Shown piece by piece: positions 24,423-34,031 of a stretch of DNA of 64,000 nucleotides. Each line of letters opens with the position of its first letter. Positions within the stretch are counted from its first letter, which is position 1. The stretch comes from an uncultured Verrucomicrobia subdivision 3 bacterium (GTDB taxonomy: Bacteria > Verrucomicrobiota > Verrucomicrobiia > Limisphaerales > UBA11358), in assembly GCA_903922735.1 (NCBI GenBank), contig CAIXUZ010000020.1:1-64000 (forward strand), written 5' to 3'. A program made the translations under genes and the position numbers. Below the pieces are notes generated by a model. That model had not been told where the DNA came from and made no database searches. It worked only from the letters and a program-made list of their open reading frames with translations.

Positions 24423-27400
24423 AAGCCAGCCATGACCAATCACCGGAGGCGCATTCCGGCATTGCGGGTCGGATTGCGCAGGCGTTCATTGATTCCAAGC
24501 TGACGCTGCTCATCATCATTGCCTCCATGCTGCTCGGCCTCTTTGCCGTCATCATGCTGCCGCGCGAGGAGGAACCGCAGATCAAGGTTCCGATGGTGGA
24601 TGTAATGGTTTCCATGCCGGGCTTTCACGCGAAGGAGGTCGAGGAACGCGCGACGCGACCGATGGAGAAATTGCTCTGGGAAATCCCCGGCGTGGAATAT
24701 CTCTATTCGACTTCCAGTGAGGGCCAGTCGCTGGTCATCGTACGGTTCAAAGTCGGCGAAGATATGGAAAGCAGCCTGGTGAAGCTGAACCAGAAGTTGC
24801 AGCAGAATTTCGATCGCATCCCGCACGGCGTTTCCATGCCGCTTATCAAGGCGCGGACGATTGATGATGTGCCGATTCTGGCGCTGACTTTTCACAGCGC
24901 CCGCTACGACCATCTGATGTTGCGTCGCCTTGTGTCCCAAGTGGATGATGCCTTGAAACAGGTTTCGCAAGTCGCTGAAACGACGCTCAGCGGTGGCGCG
25001 CATAGGCAGGTGCGCGTGCTGCTTGATCCCGTGCGGCTGGCTTCGCGCAATCTTTCACCCGCCGGACTGGTGTCGATGTTGCAGCAGGCGAACAAACAGT
25101 TTTCCGCCGGCGGCCTGACGAGTGACAATCGTGAAGTCATGATTGAAACCGGCGCGTTTTTGCAGACGGCCGAGGACGTGGGCAACGTGGTGGTGGGGGC
25201 GTATTCCGGCAAGCCGGTCTACCTGCGTGCCGTGGCGGACATTGTGGATGGTGCGGAGGAGGCGAGCCAGTATGTGTTTTTTGGCAATGGAGCGGCGAAC
25301 AAAATTACCGCTGATGAACCCGCGGTGACGTTGAGCATCGCCAAGCGGCCCGGGGCGAATGCCATTTCCGTGGCGCATCAAGTTCTGAAGAAGTTGGAAA
25401 CGCTGAAGGGCGTCATCATTCCGGCGGACGTCTTTGTCAGCGTGACTCGAAACTATGGCGAGACGGCGGCGGAGAAATCCAACGAATTGCTCTGGCATAT
25501 GCTGCTGGCGGTCGTGAGTGTCTCCGTGCTGATTCTGCTGGTGCTGGGCTGGCGCGAGTCGGGCATCGTGGCCTTGGCGATTCCGGCGACTCTGGCGCTG
25601 ACGCTGCTGGTCTTTTATCTCTACGGTTTTACCCTCAATCGCATCACGCTGTTCGCGCTGATTTTCTCCATCGGCATTCTGGTGGATGACGCCATCGTTG
25701 TTGTTGAGAACATCGTTCGTCATTTTCATCTGCCACAAAACCAGGGTCGTAGCCGCATCCCCGTCGCCGTCGAGGCCGTGGGCGAAGTTGGGAACCCGAC
25801 GATCCTCGCCACGTTCGCCGTGATTGCCGCTGTGCTGCCGATGGCGTTTGTCGGCGGGCTGATGGGGCCGTATATGCGGCCCATTCCGATTGGCGCGAGC
25901 GCCGCGATGTTCTTTTCACTGGCGATTTCCTTCATCGTTACCCCGTGGGCGGCCATCCGCATCTTGCAATGGCGGCGCAAACCCAGTTCGCCTGGCAATC
26001 ATGCGCCGGGGCACGAGGCGGCGGGCGGAAAACTTTTTGACCGGATGTATCGCGGATTGATGACGCCATTGATCGCCAGCGCGAAACGACGTTTCCAGTT
26101 TCTCGCCGCGCTCGTCATATTGCTATTGGTCTCGCTGGCGCTGGTTTATGTCGGCTGGGTGAAGGTGAAAATGCTGCCGTTCGACAACAAGAGCGAATTT
26201 CAGATCATCCTGAACATGCCGGAAGGCAGCTCGCTCGAACGCACTGCGCAATGCGCTCGTGAAATGGCCGCTGCGGTCCGCAGGGAACCGGAAGTGACGG
26301 ATTATGAGGTTTACGTCGGCACGGCGTCGCCTTTCAACTTCAACGGTCTCGTGCGCCATTATTTTATGCGGCGCGGTGCGAGCGTTGCGGATTTGCAGAT
26401 TAATTTGGTTCCGAAAGGTGAGCGCAAGGCTCAGAGTCACGATATTGCCAAGCGGGTGCGGCCGCGCGTGGCGGAGATTGCTAAAAAGTTCGGCGCTCGC
26501 GTCGCCGTGGCCGAAGTGCCCCCCGGCCCGCCGGTGTTGCAAACTTTGGTGGCGGAAATTTACGGGCCAACCGAGGAACACCGGCACGCGCTCGCGCAAA
26601 AGGTTGTTGATATTTTCCACACGACGCCCGGAGTTGTGGATACGGACTGGTATATCGAGGCCGACCAGCCGAAAGTTGAGTTCGTGATTGATAAGGAAAA
26701 AGCCGCGCTGCATGGCATCAGTGCGGAGACGATTTCGCAGACGCTACAGATCGCCGTGGGCGGCGAATCGGTGGATTTACTGCATGTTCTGAAGGACAAG
26801 GAAGACGTGAACATCGTCCTGCAACTGCCGCTCGCCAGCCGCAGCCACCCGGAGGAATTGCTCGCCTTGCGCGTGCGTTCCGGCGACGCCAACGCGTTGC
26901 CCGAACCGGCGAATGCCGGCACATCTTCGCCGCTGGTGCCGTTGCGCGAACTGGTGAAAGTGCGGCCAACCATTACCGACAAGAGTATTTATCACAAGAA
27001 CCTCATGCCCGTAACCTATGTCATCGGCGATGTCGCGGGCGTGGTGGAAAGCCCGGTTTATGCGATTCTGAAAATGAATGACGCCCTGGCGAAGCTGGAT
27101 ACCAGGCAATTTGGCGGCGACGGCACGAAGCTGAAAATCCTCAATGCCGCCATGCCTTTCACCGACCAGCAGCCGGCGATGAAATGGGATGGCGAATGGC
27201 ACATCACAATTGAGGTGTTTCGCGACCTCGGGCTCGCATTTGCCGCCGTGCTGGTGCTGATTTACATTTTGATGGTCGGCTGGTTCAAGTCGTTCCTTAC
27301 GCCGTTGATTGTCATGATTGTGATTCCGTTTTCGCTCATCGGGGTTTTGCCGGCGCATGGAATGTTGCACGCCTTTTTCACCGCCACCTCGATGATTGGC

Positions 27401-27718
27401 TTCATGGCGGGCGCGGGCATCGTGGTGCGCAACTCCATCATCCTTGTGGATTTCATTGAGATGCGATTGGCGGATGGACATCCACTGGCAGAGGCGGTGG
27501 TGGAAGCGGGGATGATTCGCTTCCGGCCCATCATGCTCACCGCGCTGGCGGTGGTGGCGGGTGCGCTGGTGATTCTTGCGGACCCGATATTCCAAGGACT
27601 GGCAATCGCGTTGATGGCGGGCAGTCTGATTTCCATGTTCACTGCGCCGGTGCTGGTGCCGCTGTTATATTTCATGGCAAACAATCGCAGGCCAGATGCT
27701 AAAGCCACCAAAAACTAA
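24419..27718 (+). CDS. RND-family efflux pump (AcrB/HAE1 type)
   Basis: A 1099-residue proton-driven exporter with 12 membrane helices and two large periplasmic loops. The proton-relay Asp pair is in [20 protein letters not shown]. The position of the essential Lys of AcrB TM10 is taken by Arg ([19 protein letters not shown]). Overall features fit the hydrophobe/amphiphile class more than the heavy-metal (CzcA) class, but substrate is not readable. Starts at GTG 24419, overlapping the adaptor stop. Context (ArsR control, rhodanese, Cys-rich proteins) suggests export of a thiol-reactive or sulfur-linked compound (inference). Confidence 0.93.
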   Translation: MKASHDQSPEAHSGIAGRIAQAFIDSKLTLLIIIASMLLGLFAVIMLPREEEPQIKVPMVDVMVSMPGFHAKEVEERATRPMEKLLWEIPGVEYLYSTSSEGQSLVIVRFKVGEDMESSLVKLNQKLQQNFDRIPHGVSMPLIKARTIDDVPILALTFHSARYDHLMLRRLVSQVDDALKQVSQVAETTLSGGAHRQVRVLLDPVRLASRNLSPAGLVSMLQQANKQFSAGGLTSDNREVMIETGAFLQTAEDVGNVVVGAYSGKPVYLRAVADIVDGAEEASQYVFFGNGAANKITADEPAVTLSIAKRPGANAISVAHQVLKKLETLKGVIIPADVFVSVTRNYGETAAEKSNELLWHMLLAVVSVSVLILLVLGWRESGIVALAIPATLALTLLVFYLYGFTLNRITLFALIFSIGILVDDAIVVVENIVRHFHLPQNQGRSRIPVAVEAVGEVGNPTILATFAVIAAVLPMAFVGGLMGPYMRPIPIGASAAMFFSLAISFIVTPWAAIRILQWRRKPSSPGNHAPGHEAAGGKLFDRMYRGLMTPLIASAKRRFQFLAALVILLLVSLALVYVGWVKVKMLPFDNKSEFQIILNMPEGSSLERTAQCAREMAAAVRREPEVTDYEVYVGTASPFNFNGLVRHYFMRRGASVADLQINLVPKGERKAQSHDIAKRVRPRVAEIAKKFGARVAVAEVPPGPPVLQTLVAEIYGPTEEHRHALAQKVVDIFHTTPGVVDTDWYIEADQPKVEFVIDKEKAALHGISAETISQTLQIAVGGESVDLLHVLKDKEDVNIVLQLPLASRSHPEELLALRVRSGDANALPEPANAGTSSPLVPLRELVKVRPTITDKSIYHKNLMPVTYVIGDVAGVVESPVYAILKMNDALAKLDTRQFGGDGTKLKILNAAMPFTDQQPAMKWDGEWHITIEVFRDLGLAFAAVLVLIYILMVGWFKSFLTPLIVMIVIPFSLIGVLPAHGMLHAFFTATSMIGFMAGAGIVVRNSIILVDFIEMRLADGHPLAEAVVEAGMIRFRPIMLTALAVVAGALVILADPIFQGLAIALMAGSLISMFTAPVLVPLLYFMANNRRPDAKATKN

Positions 27719-27722
27719 AATT

Positions 27723-28097
27723 ATGAATTGGACTTTTCTACTGATCATTGCGGTGTTGGTCGTGGTGGTATTTACGATAAAAGGAGCCGGCCAAATTTCT
27801 GTCAAGGATGCGCAGTCACACCTGAAAAATGGCGCGCTGGTGATTGATGTGCGCAGTCCCGGTGAGTTCAACGCCGGCCACCTGACCAACGCCATTAACA
27901 TCCCCTTGGACGAAATCACCACCGCTGTGCCACAACGAGTGAAGGATAAAAGCCGGGTGCTACTGTTGCATTGCCAGAGCGGAATGCGCAGCAGCATGGC
28001 TCAGAAAAAATTGATCAGTCTTGGTTACACCAACGCTTTCAACCTCGGCTCGTATGGCCGGGCTGAAAAAGTTGCCGGCATAGGCGGCGGCAACTAA
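27723..28097 (+). CDS. Membrane-anchored rhodanese
   Basis: A 124-residue protein: one N-terminal membrane helix (WTFLLIIAVLVVVVFTIKG), then a single rhodanese domain with DVRSPGEFNAGHLTNAINIP and the active-site loop HCQSGMRSSMAQ, whose Cys takes up sulfane sulfur. ATG 27723 gives the helix directly; an upstream ATG at 27696 overlaps the pump. The domain would face the periplasm or cytoplasm depending on topology. Fifth gene of the ArsR-controlled operon; with the DUF2892 protein it makes the split equivalent of YgaP. Confidence 0.9.
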   Translation: MNWTFLLIIAVLVVVVFTIKGAGQISVKDAQSHLKNGALVIDVRSPGEFNAGHLTNAINIPLDEITTAVPQRVKDKSRVLLLHCQSGMRSSMAQKKLISLGYTNAFNLGSYGRAEKVAGIGGGN

Positions 28098-28140
28098 CCC
28101 GGTCGCCCAATCCACCCGCTCCAGTTCAACCCGGCGCTTT

Positions 28141-28524
28141 ATGAAAGAACACGCGTTATCCGTCTTTCGGAAAGATCCCGAACGACTCAACTGCGCTCAA
28201 TCGGTCCTATATGCCTGGCGCGAAGTATCCGGTGACACATCCATTGCACTCGCTGAGGTGAAACCTTTCCGCGGCGGCCGGGCACTGGACGGACTCTGCG
28301 GCGCGCTGCACACGGCTTGCATGGTCGCGTCCGATCAGGCGGAAACATTAAAGGCGGTTTTTGCCGCCTGGCTCGGCTCGCTTTCCTGCAAAGAGTTGCG
28401 CGCGGCCAAAATGCATCCGTGTGAAACCTGTGTCGGGCGGGCGACGGATCTGCTGGAACTCCAAATCCAAGGAGACGCGGGATGTGGCCCGGCGGTGGAA
28501 ATGCTCGCCCGCCGCCATGAGTAA
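28141..28524 (+). CDS. C-GCAxxG-C-C family protein
   Basis: A 127-residue protein with the signature cysteines of this putative redox or metal-binding family: ERLNCAQSVLYAW, LDGLCGALHTACM (close to the GCAxxG box), SLSCKELR and CETCVGRATDLLE. Function not established; homologues occur near redox and respiratory genes. The gene follows the rhodanese by 43 bp and overlaps the next gene by 8 bp. Confidence 0.88.
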   Translation: MKEHALSVFRKDPERLNCAQSVLYAWREVSGDTSIALAEVKPFRGGRALDGLCGALHTACMVASDQAETLKAVFAAWLGSLSCKELRAAKMHPCETCVGRATDLLELQIQGDAGCGPAVEMLARRHE

Positions 28525-28981
28525 CAGTTTTGTCCGACGCGGCGGCTGGTGGGTGGTGGGACAATTACTGCTGCTGCTGGCCATTGCTGGCCTGGGAATG
28601 TCCTGTCGCGCGACTATGAACCTGCATCTGGGGTTTTCTTTCGGCGTGGTTTTTCTCGTGACCTCCGCAATCTGCGGCATCCCCGGCGCGCTGACATTAG
28701 GGCGAAACCTGACGCCTTATCCCAAGCCATCGGCTAACGCACGGTTTGTCCAGCACGGTATTTACGCTCTGATCCGGCATCCGCTTTACACCGCCGTCTT
28801 TTGCGCCGCTGTGGGTTGGTCGCTGGTTTGGCAAAGCTGGCCGGCTTTGGCCGCTTCCATGGCGCTGGGTCTCTTTTTCGACGCAAAGGCCCGGCACGAG
28901 GAGGGTTGGCTGAGGCAGAAATTTCCAGAATATGCGGGCTATGAGCGATGCGTGCGGCGATTCATCCCTTGGATTTATTGA
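28517..28981 (+). CDS. Membrane methyltransferase of the ICMT/PEMT type
   Basis: A 154-residue integral membrane protein with four hydrophobic segments. The C-terminal catalytic pattern is clear: VQHGIYALIRHPLYTAVFCA, then DAKARHEEGWLRQKFPEYAG and YERCVRRFIPWIY. Relatives methylate isoprenylcysteine, phospholipids or thiols with S-adenosylmethionine; some bacterial members act on small thiols or isoprenoids, so substrate is open. ATG 28517 overlaps the upstream stop. Last gene of the operon and convergent with the second ArsR gene. Confidence 0.85.
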   Translation: MSNSFVRRGGWWVVGQLLLLLAIAGLGMSCRATMNLHLGFSFGVVFLVTSAICGIPGALTLGRNLTPYPKPSANARFVQHGIYALIRHPLYTAVFCAAVGWSLVWQSWPALAASMALGLFFDAKARHEEGWLRQKFPEYAGYERCVRRFIPWIY

Positions 28982-28994
28982 GGCGGATAGCCGT

Positions 28995-29336
28995 TCAAAT
29001 CTCCGGATGAAACACGGCGGCGATGCATTTCGCGTCCTTGGCCATCTTGCCGCAGACCAGATTGCACAGGGAAAAAACAATCGGATCGGCGATTTCGTAG
29101 CGGATGGAGGTGCCGTCACGCTCCCGTTTCACCAGCCGGTGGTCATGAAGGATGGTGAGCTGTTTGGAGACGTTGGCCTGCTTCATGGCACAGGTTTTGG
29201 CCAGCTCGTTCACCGTCAGCGGCCCGCTCTGAAGCGCCTGTAGTAGCGCCAGCCGGCTGGCTTCGGACAGGACGGCAAACAGGCGGGCGACCGCCGCCAG
29301 CTGGCCGGAAGGCAGTTTTTTCTTCTGGGCACTCAT
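28995..29336 (-). CDS. Second ArsR-family repressor
   Basis: A 113-residue winged-helix regulator: FAVLSEASRLALLQALQSG, VNELAKTCAMKQANVSKQLT (recognition helix), LVKRERDGTSIRYEIADP. Cys residues are in KTCAM and in SLCNLVCGKM and KCIA near the C-terminus. GGAG lies 7 bp before ATG 29336, which fixes the start (an upstream ATG at 29342 would be too close). Divergent from the multihaem cytochrome gene, with an operator-like palindrome between, so it may control that gene, itself, or both. Confidence 0.9.
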   Translation of the reverse strand: MSAQKKKLPSGQLAAVARLFAVLSEASRLALLQALQSGPLTVNELAKTCAMKQANVSKQLTILHDHRLVKRERDGTSIRYEIADPIVFSLCNLVCGKMAKDAKCIAAVFHPEI

Positions 29337-29436
29337 GTTCATTCTCCGATCAGTTTTAGGTGTCAAGTTGTCTGGTTTCTGGGCAATGGCAAGCGGCAAT
29401 ACTGGACAGGCGGTTTTCCGCCGCGCCAATGATTCC

Positions 29437-29470
29437 TATATGAGTATCTATTCATATATAAACATTGACA
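29437..29470. promoter_or_regulatory. ArsR-type operator and -35 before the cytochrome gene
   Basis: TATATGA (29437-29443) and TCATATA (29452-29458) form an inverted repeat with an 8-bp spacer. TTGACA at 29465-29470 faces the cytochrome gene; the best -10 nearby is TATATC (29486-29491, 15-bp spacing), which is weak. ATTCATATA (29450-29458) also occurs at 23110-23118 in the first operator. Confidence 0.5.
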
Positions 29471-29540
29471 CCATAGCAATGTAAATATATCAGTGCTCTA
29501 AATAATTGGCATTAGAACTGCATAAGCCAGATAACATCCT

Positions 29541-31964
29541 ATGAAATTTAGATATATTTTAGCGGCCATGGTTGTTTTGCCTGTCACCCTCCTGGCCGCT
29601 GGCAGTCAGTTGCTCGGTTGGAACAACCTCGGCATGCATTGCATGGACAGCGATTACTCGGTGTTCAGCATTCTCCCGCCCTACAACACCATCGAGGCCC
29701 AGCTTATTGTGGGCGGGAAGCTGGTTACGAACGGCAGCGGTTACACGGTCACCTATCAGGCGGTGGTCGACGCCAGCGGCTCACTTAATTCCACTGCCAT
29801 GGGCAAGGGTAATTATTATTCCTATGCCACCGCGCTTTACGGGGCCGTGCTGGGGCCGGAGGGTGGGCTGGCAGGTTGGAATATGCCCGGCACCAACAAC
29901 ACGCCGCAGGGAATGCTGTTTGAGGCGACGAATCACCCCGCCGCCGGCGTAGCCACGCCGGTGAACTGGTGGCGCGCGGAAGGCATCCCGATTTCGCCCT
30001 ACGACGACGCGCGCAATAAAAATCCGTATCCGATGATGCGGCTCATCGCCAAAAGCGGTTCCACGCCCATCGCGACGAACGACATCGTGCTGCCGGTGTC
30101 CGATGAAATGGACTGCCGCGCCTGCCATGCCTCGGGTACAATGGCGGCGGCGCAGCCCGCCGCCGGCTGGGTTTGGAGCGGCATATCTGAACGCGATTTT
30201 CGCCTTAATATTTTGCGGCTGCACGACGAGCATCAATTTTTGCAGCACGGGGCTTTGTATTAGGCGGCGCTGGCAGCTCGGGGTTTCAATCCGCAGGGGC
30301 TTTATCGCGGCGTGGTGGCGGATAACAAGCCGGTGCTTTGCGCGGCGTGCCATGCATCCGAAGCGCTCGGTGCGCCGAGTTACGGGACGATTCCGCAACT
30401 GACCACATCGGTGCATTCCTTTCATGCCCATGTCATTGACCCGCTGTCCGGCATGAAGCTGGACAGCTCGGCAAACCGTACAGCCTGTTACCGCTGCCAT
30501 CCCGGCTCCGCCACGAAATGCCTGCGCGGTGCGATGGGCGGCGCGATGGCGGCGGACGGCTCGATGGAAATGCAATGCCAGAGCTGCCACGGCAACATGA
30601 GCCAGGTTGGATCGGCGAGCCGGGTGGGCTGGTTCATGGAACCCAATTGCCAGCAATGCCACAGCGGCACCGCCACCCACAACAACGGCCAGATCCGCTA
30701 CACATCCGCGTTCACGGACACGAACACCTGGAGCCCGCGCACCAATGTGGATTCCACCTTTGCCACCACGCCGAATATTCCGGCGGCGGGAATTTCGCTG
30801 TACCGGTTTTCCCTCGGCCACGGCGGATTGCAATGTTCCGCCTGCCACGGCTCCACCCACGCGGAATTTCCCAGCACGCACGTCAACGACAATGTGCGGA
30901 ACATCAAGCTCCAAGGCCACGCTGGCGTGATGGCGGAATGCACCGCCTGTCACACCACCATGCCCTCGACGGTTAACGGCGGACCGCATGGAATGCATCC
31001 CACGGACAGCAACTGGATTTCCGGGCACCATGATTTGATCCAGGGCAACCTCGCGCAGTGCCAGGCGTGCCACGGCACGGATTATCGCGGCACGGTGCTG
31101 TCGCGCGCCCAGAGCAGCCGCACGCTGGTCGTCAGTTTTGACGGGGGTGTCCGGGTTACCAACAACCTGTTCCGGGGTGCGCTGATCGGCTGTTACACCT
31201 GCCACAACGGCACGGATACCAGCGCAGCTAACACCAGCACACTACCCACAGTGAGCGGGATTGCCGGCAGCACGCCCGACAACATGCCGTTGAATCTGCC
31301 CGTCGCCGTCACCCCGGCCGCCGCGACGCTGCGGATTATTTCGCAGCCGGCAAACGGCTCGCTCGGGATAAGCAATAAAGTGCTGACTTATTTCCCGGCG
31401 GCGGGTTTCACTGGCAGCGATACATTTACCTATGCCGCATGGGATGGGGCAAAGAATTCATTGCTCACTACCGGCATCGTGACGGTGACACAGGGCCCAT
31501 ATTCATTGGGGATTGTTGCGCATGGTCCCGCGAATTCACCGTCCGGCTGGCCGGTCGCGTTTGCCGCTGTGCCGTCAGTCACCAATTATGCGGGTCCCGT
31601 GACGTTCAGTTGGCATTTTGGCGATGGATCGTCTGCCAGCACGAATCAATTTCCCACGCACACCTATGCTAATTCCGGCATTTACTCCTGGAGCGTGACG
31701 GCAACGGCAGCCAGCGCCATTGCGTCAGCCAATGGCAGCATCACGGTGACTGGGCCGGCAAATCTGGGAATTGTGAATTCTGGAGGGCAGAAAGGATTGT
31801 TTTTACCAAACAGTCCATCCGTGATCATCGAAGAAGCTCCGACGCTCGGCGTTAATGCCAATTGGCTGCCGGCGACGAACCTTCCACCGGCTAACGGTGG
31901 CGTGGTGATAATCCCGGTGTCGGAAGCTGGTACAAAGTTCTATCGCGTGCGGCAGGCCTGGTGA
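29541..31964 (+). CDS. Secreted nine-haem cytochrome c with in-frame TAG
   Basis: One reading frame of 808 codons broken by a single TAG at 30261-30263; the flanking sequence ILRLHDEHQFLQHGALY and then AALAARGFNPQGLYRGV stays in register. A signal peptide starts the protein. Nine CXXCH haem sites are seen: CRACH before the stop, then CAACH, CYRCH, CQSCH, CQQCH, CSACH, CTACH, CQACH and CYTCH. After them come an Ig-like domain and a PKD domain (FSWHFGDGSSASTNQFP). It would move electrons outside the cytoplasm, perhaps on the cell surface. Without read-through, the first part (240 residues) has only one haem. A CAG-to-TAG change or a sequencing error is the simplest explanation. Neighbour of an ArsR gene. 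Confidence 0.85.
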
Positions 31965-31965
31965 T

Positions 31966-32118
31966 TTAATTTTCGCCGCTGCCATGGCCGGCGCACCCGC
32001 AGCCGGCCAGTTGGATGCAATCCGCGCAGAGAAATTTGCCGGCGAATTCCATCACCTCAAAGCTGCCGCAGCGTTCGCAGCCGGCGTCTTCTGCTGAATT
32101 GGATGGTTTGTTTTCCAT
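31966..32118 (-). CDS. Small double-CXXC zinc-ribbon-like protein
   Basis: A 50-residue protein: MENKPSNSAEDAGCERCGSF, then LCADCIQLAGCGCAGHGSGEN. Two CXXC pairs 19 residues apart look like a zinc ribbon, with an extra CGC and His at the end. Start ATG 32118 is chosen over an upstream one that lies in repeat sequence. Ends 2 bp from the cytochrome gene's stop. Function unknown. Confidence 0.6.
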   Translation of the reverse strand: MENKPSNSAEDAGCERCGSFEVMEFAGKFLCADCIQLAGCGCAGHGSGEN

Positions 32119-32136
32119 GATTTCTTTGGCTGCGCT

Positions 32137-32217
32137 GGTGGGGCGAGCGTCCTCGCGAGCCGTCATCACCAGGCCTTGAATGCGTCAAGGCCGGCTCGCG
32201 TGGACGCTCGCCCTACC
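32137..32217. repeat. 81-bp element with 26-bp terminal inverted repeats
   Basis: The left arm 32137-32162 and the inverted right arm 32192-32217 match at 24 of 26 positions, and an inner hairpin GGCCTTGA/TCAAGGCC (32172-32179 with 32185-32192) lies between. The shape is that of a REP or MITE-like element. It sits between the zinc-ribbon gene start and the trpE stop. Confidence 0.8.
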
Positions 32218-32227
32218 GGAGATGGAT

Positions 32228-33730
32228 TCAGGCCTTCCCAAATCCCTCCGCCATCGCCACGGCTTTGCGCATGGCCATGGATTTATTGATCGTCTCCTGA
32301 TATTCGCCTTCGGGTGTGGAGTCGTTCACCCAGCCGCCGCCGGCCTGCACGTAGGCTTTTCCGTCCTTGATGAGCGCGGTGCGGATGGTGATGCAGGTGT
32401 CCGTGTTGCCGTTGAAGGAGAAATATCCCACACAGCCCGCGTAGGTGCCGCGTGTGGTCTGCTCCATTTCAGAAATGATTTGCATCGCGCGGATTTTGGG
32501 CGCGCCGCTGACCGTGCCGGCAGGGAAGGTCGCGCGCAGGAGGTCATAATTCGATTTGCCGGCGGACAGTTTGCCTTCCACCTGTGACACGATATGCATG
32601 ACGTGGCTGTAACGCTCGATGAACATCAAGTCTTTCACTTGCACGCTGCCGAAATCACATACGCGGCCGATGTCGTTGCGGGCGAGATCCACGAGCATGA
32701 CGTGTTCGGCACGTTCCTTCGGATCGGCGAGCAGCTCTATTTCCAGCGCCTTATCTTCGTCCTCGGTCTTGCCGCGTTTGCGGGTGCCGGCAATGGGGCG
32801 AATCTCCACTTTGCCTTCCTCGCAGCGGACGTGCAGTTCCGGCGAAGCCCCGACCAGCGCAAAGCCGTCCAATTCCAGCAAAAACATGTAGGGCGAGGGA
32901 TTCACGCTGCGCACGGCGCGGTAGATATCCACCGGCGACGCCGTGGTGGGCGCGGAAAAACGCTGCGAACCGACCACTTGGATGATGTCGCCCGCCGTGA
33001 TGAATTTCTTGGAGGCCTCGACGTTCGCAAAAAACTTTTCCTTGGTCTGGTTCGATTCAAAGGGCAGGGGCGCGACTTCATCCGGCAGCGTCACCGGCTG
33101 ATGCTCGCTCGGTTGTTCGAGCAGCGAGACGATGCGGTCAATTTCACTCGTCGCATTTTCGTAGGCGTCGGCGGGAGATTCTGTGTCATCCAGAATGGCG
33201 TTCACGAGGATGGTGATGGTCTGCTGGGCGCGGTCGAACGTCAGCAGCTGGTCGGCGATGAGGAAATACATGACCGGCGTCTTTAATTCATCCAGGGGCG
33301 GGCGCGGGACAACGGGCTCCACGTCATGGATGAATTCATAGCCAATAAAACCAATCGCGCCGCCGGTGAAACGCGGTAATCCGGGCGTGGCCACGGCGCG
33401 AAACTTTTTCATGATGCGCTCGACAATTTCGAGGCCGTCCTTCACGTCCCTGCCGACGACGGCGCTTTCGATGATGCGGCCGTTTTCGATGACCTGCACA
33501 TGCTGGCCGTCCTGCCGGATGACGGCACGCGGATTGCAGCCGACAAAGGAGTAGCGCCCGACATGCTCGCCGCCTTCCACGGATTCAAAGAGGAACGATT
33601 CGCCTTGGCCGCGGATTTTGCGGTAGGCCGAGAGTGGCGTTTCAAGGTCGGCCAAAATGCGTCGCGCCACAGGGATCAGATTTCCCTGCGAGGCGAGTTT
33701 CTGAAATTCATCAAGGGTCGGCGAATACAT
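32228..33730 (-). CDS. trpE: Anthranilate synthase component I
   Basis: A 500-residue enzyme that turns chorismate into anthranilate with ammonia from TrpG, the first step of tryptophan synthesis. The N-terminal part has the feedback site region (LETPLSAYRKIRGQGESFLF); the chorismate-binding domain has SPELHVRCEEGKVEIRPIAG, RKRGKTEDEDKALE, HVMLVDLARNDIGRVCDFGS, ATFPAGTVSGAPKIRAM and GGWVNDSTPEGEYQETINK. ATG 33730 (MYSPTLDEFQKL) fits family starts; two ATGs up to 33766 are in frame. Other trp genes are not in the window. Confidence 0.95.
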   Translation of the reverse strand: MYSPTLDEFQKLASQGNLIPVARRILADLETPLSAYRKIRGQGESFLFESVEGGEHVGRYSFVGCNPRAVIRQDGQHVQVIENGRIIESAVVGRDVKDGLEIVERIMKKFRAVATPGLPRFTGGAIGFIGYEFIHDVEPVVPRPPLDELKTPVMYFLIADQLLTFDRAQQTITILVNAILDDTESPADAYENATSEIDRIVSLLEQPSEHQPVTLPDEVAPLPFESNQTKEKFFANVEASKKFITAGDIIQVVGSQRFSAPTTASPVDIYRAVRSVNPSPYMFLLELDGFALVGASPELHVRCEEGKVEIRPIAGTRKRGKTEDEDKALEIELLADPKERAEHVMLVDLARNDIGRVCDFGSVQVKDLMFIERYSHVMHIVSQVEGKLSAGKSNYDLLRATFPAGTVSGAPKIRAMQIISEMEQTTRGTYAGCVGYFSFNGNTDTCITIRTALIKDGKAYVQAGGGWVNDSTPEGEYQETINKSMAMRKAVAMAEGFGKA

Positions 33731-33836
33731 GGCGGCAAGCATGAAGAATTCAGCCGGAAGAAACAAACAATTTGCAGCCCGGGCGGCGCGGCGGGTTATG
33801 ATTGTCTGAATGACGGGGATGCTCCAAACTGGTTAC

Positions 33837-34028
33837 ATGAACGAAACGATACAGTGGCCGCCGGGTGAATTTACGATCAATGAAGCCGTGAGTATGAACC
33901 CGGCCTTCTCGCAGGCCGTGGTCAGGAAAAAACTTTCGGACGCGCTGGCCGCCAAAGCCATTGTCCAGACGCAGAAAGGGAACGAAAAAATCAAAGGCAA
34001 ATTTCAGGTGGTCAAATCTCTCAGTTGA
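33837..34028 (+). CDS. Small conserved-looking protein, function unknown
   Basis: A 63-residue protein from ATG 33837: MNETIQWPPGEFTINEAVSM, then FSQAVVRKKLSDALAAKAIV, then a basic strand KGKFQVVK. The helix-strand layout could be a small winged-helix domain, with a recognition helix at AFSQAVVRKKLSDAL. It lies 4 bp before the rhamnose mutarotase gene, so it is probably expressed with it. No family recognised. Confidence 0.5.
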   Translation: MNETIQWPPGEFTINEAVSMNPAFSQAVVRKKLSDALAAKAIVQTQKGNEKIKGKFQVVKSLS

Positions 34029-34031
34029 ATT

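Noticed and set aside
30261-30263. Programmed pyrrolysine or selenocysteine insertion
   Set aside because: Selenocysteine uses TGA; pyrrolysine needs pyl genes which are not in the window and the position is not a known methylamine methyltransferase site.
29781-31205. 474-codon frame antisense to the cytochrome
   Set aside because: Composition is Arg/His/Gly-rich shadow sequence of the haem gene; the sense frame explains it fully.
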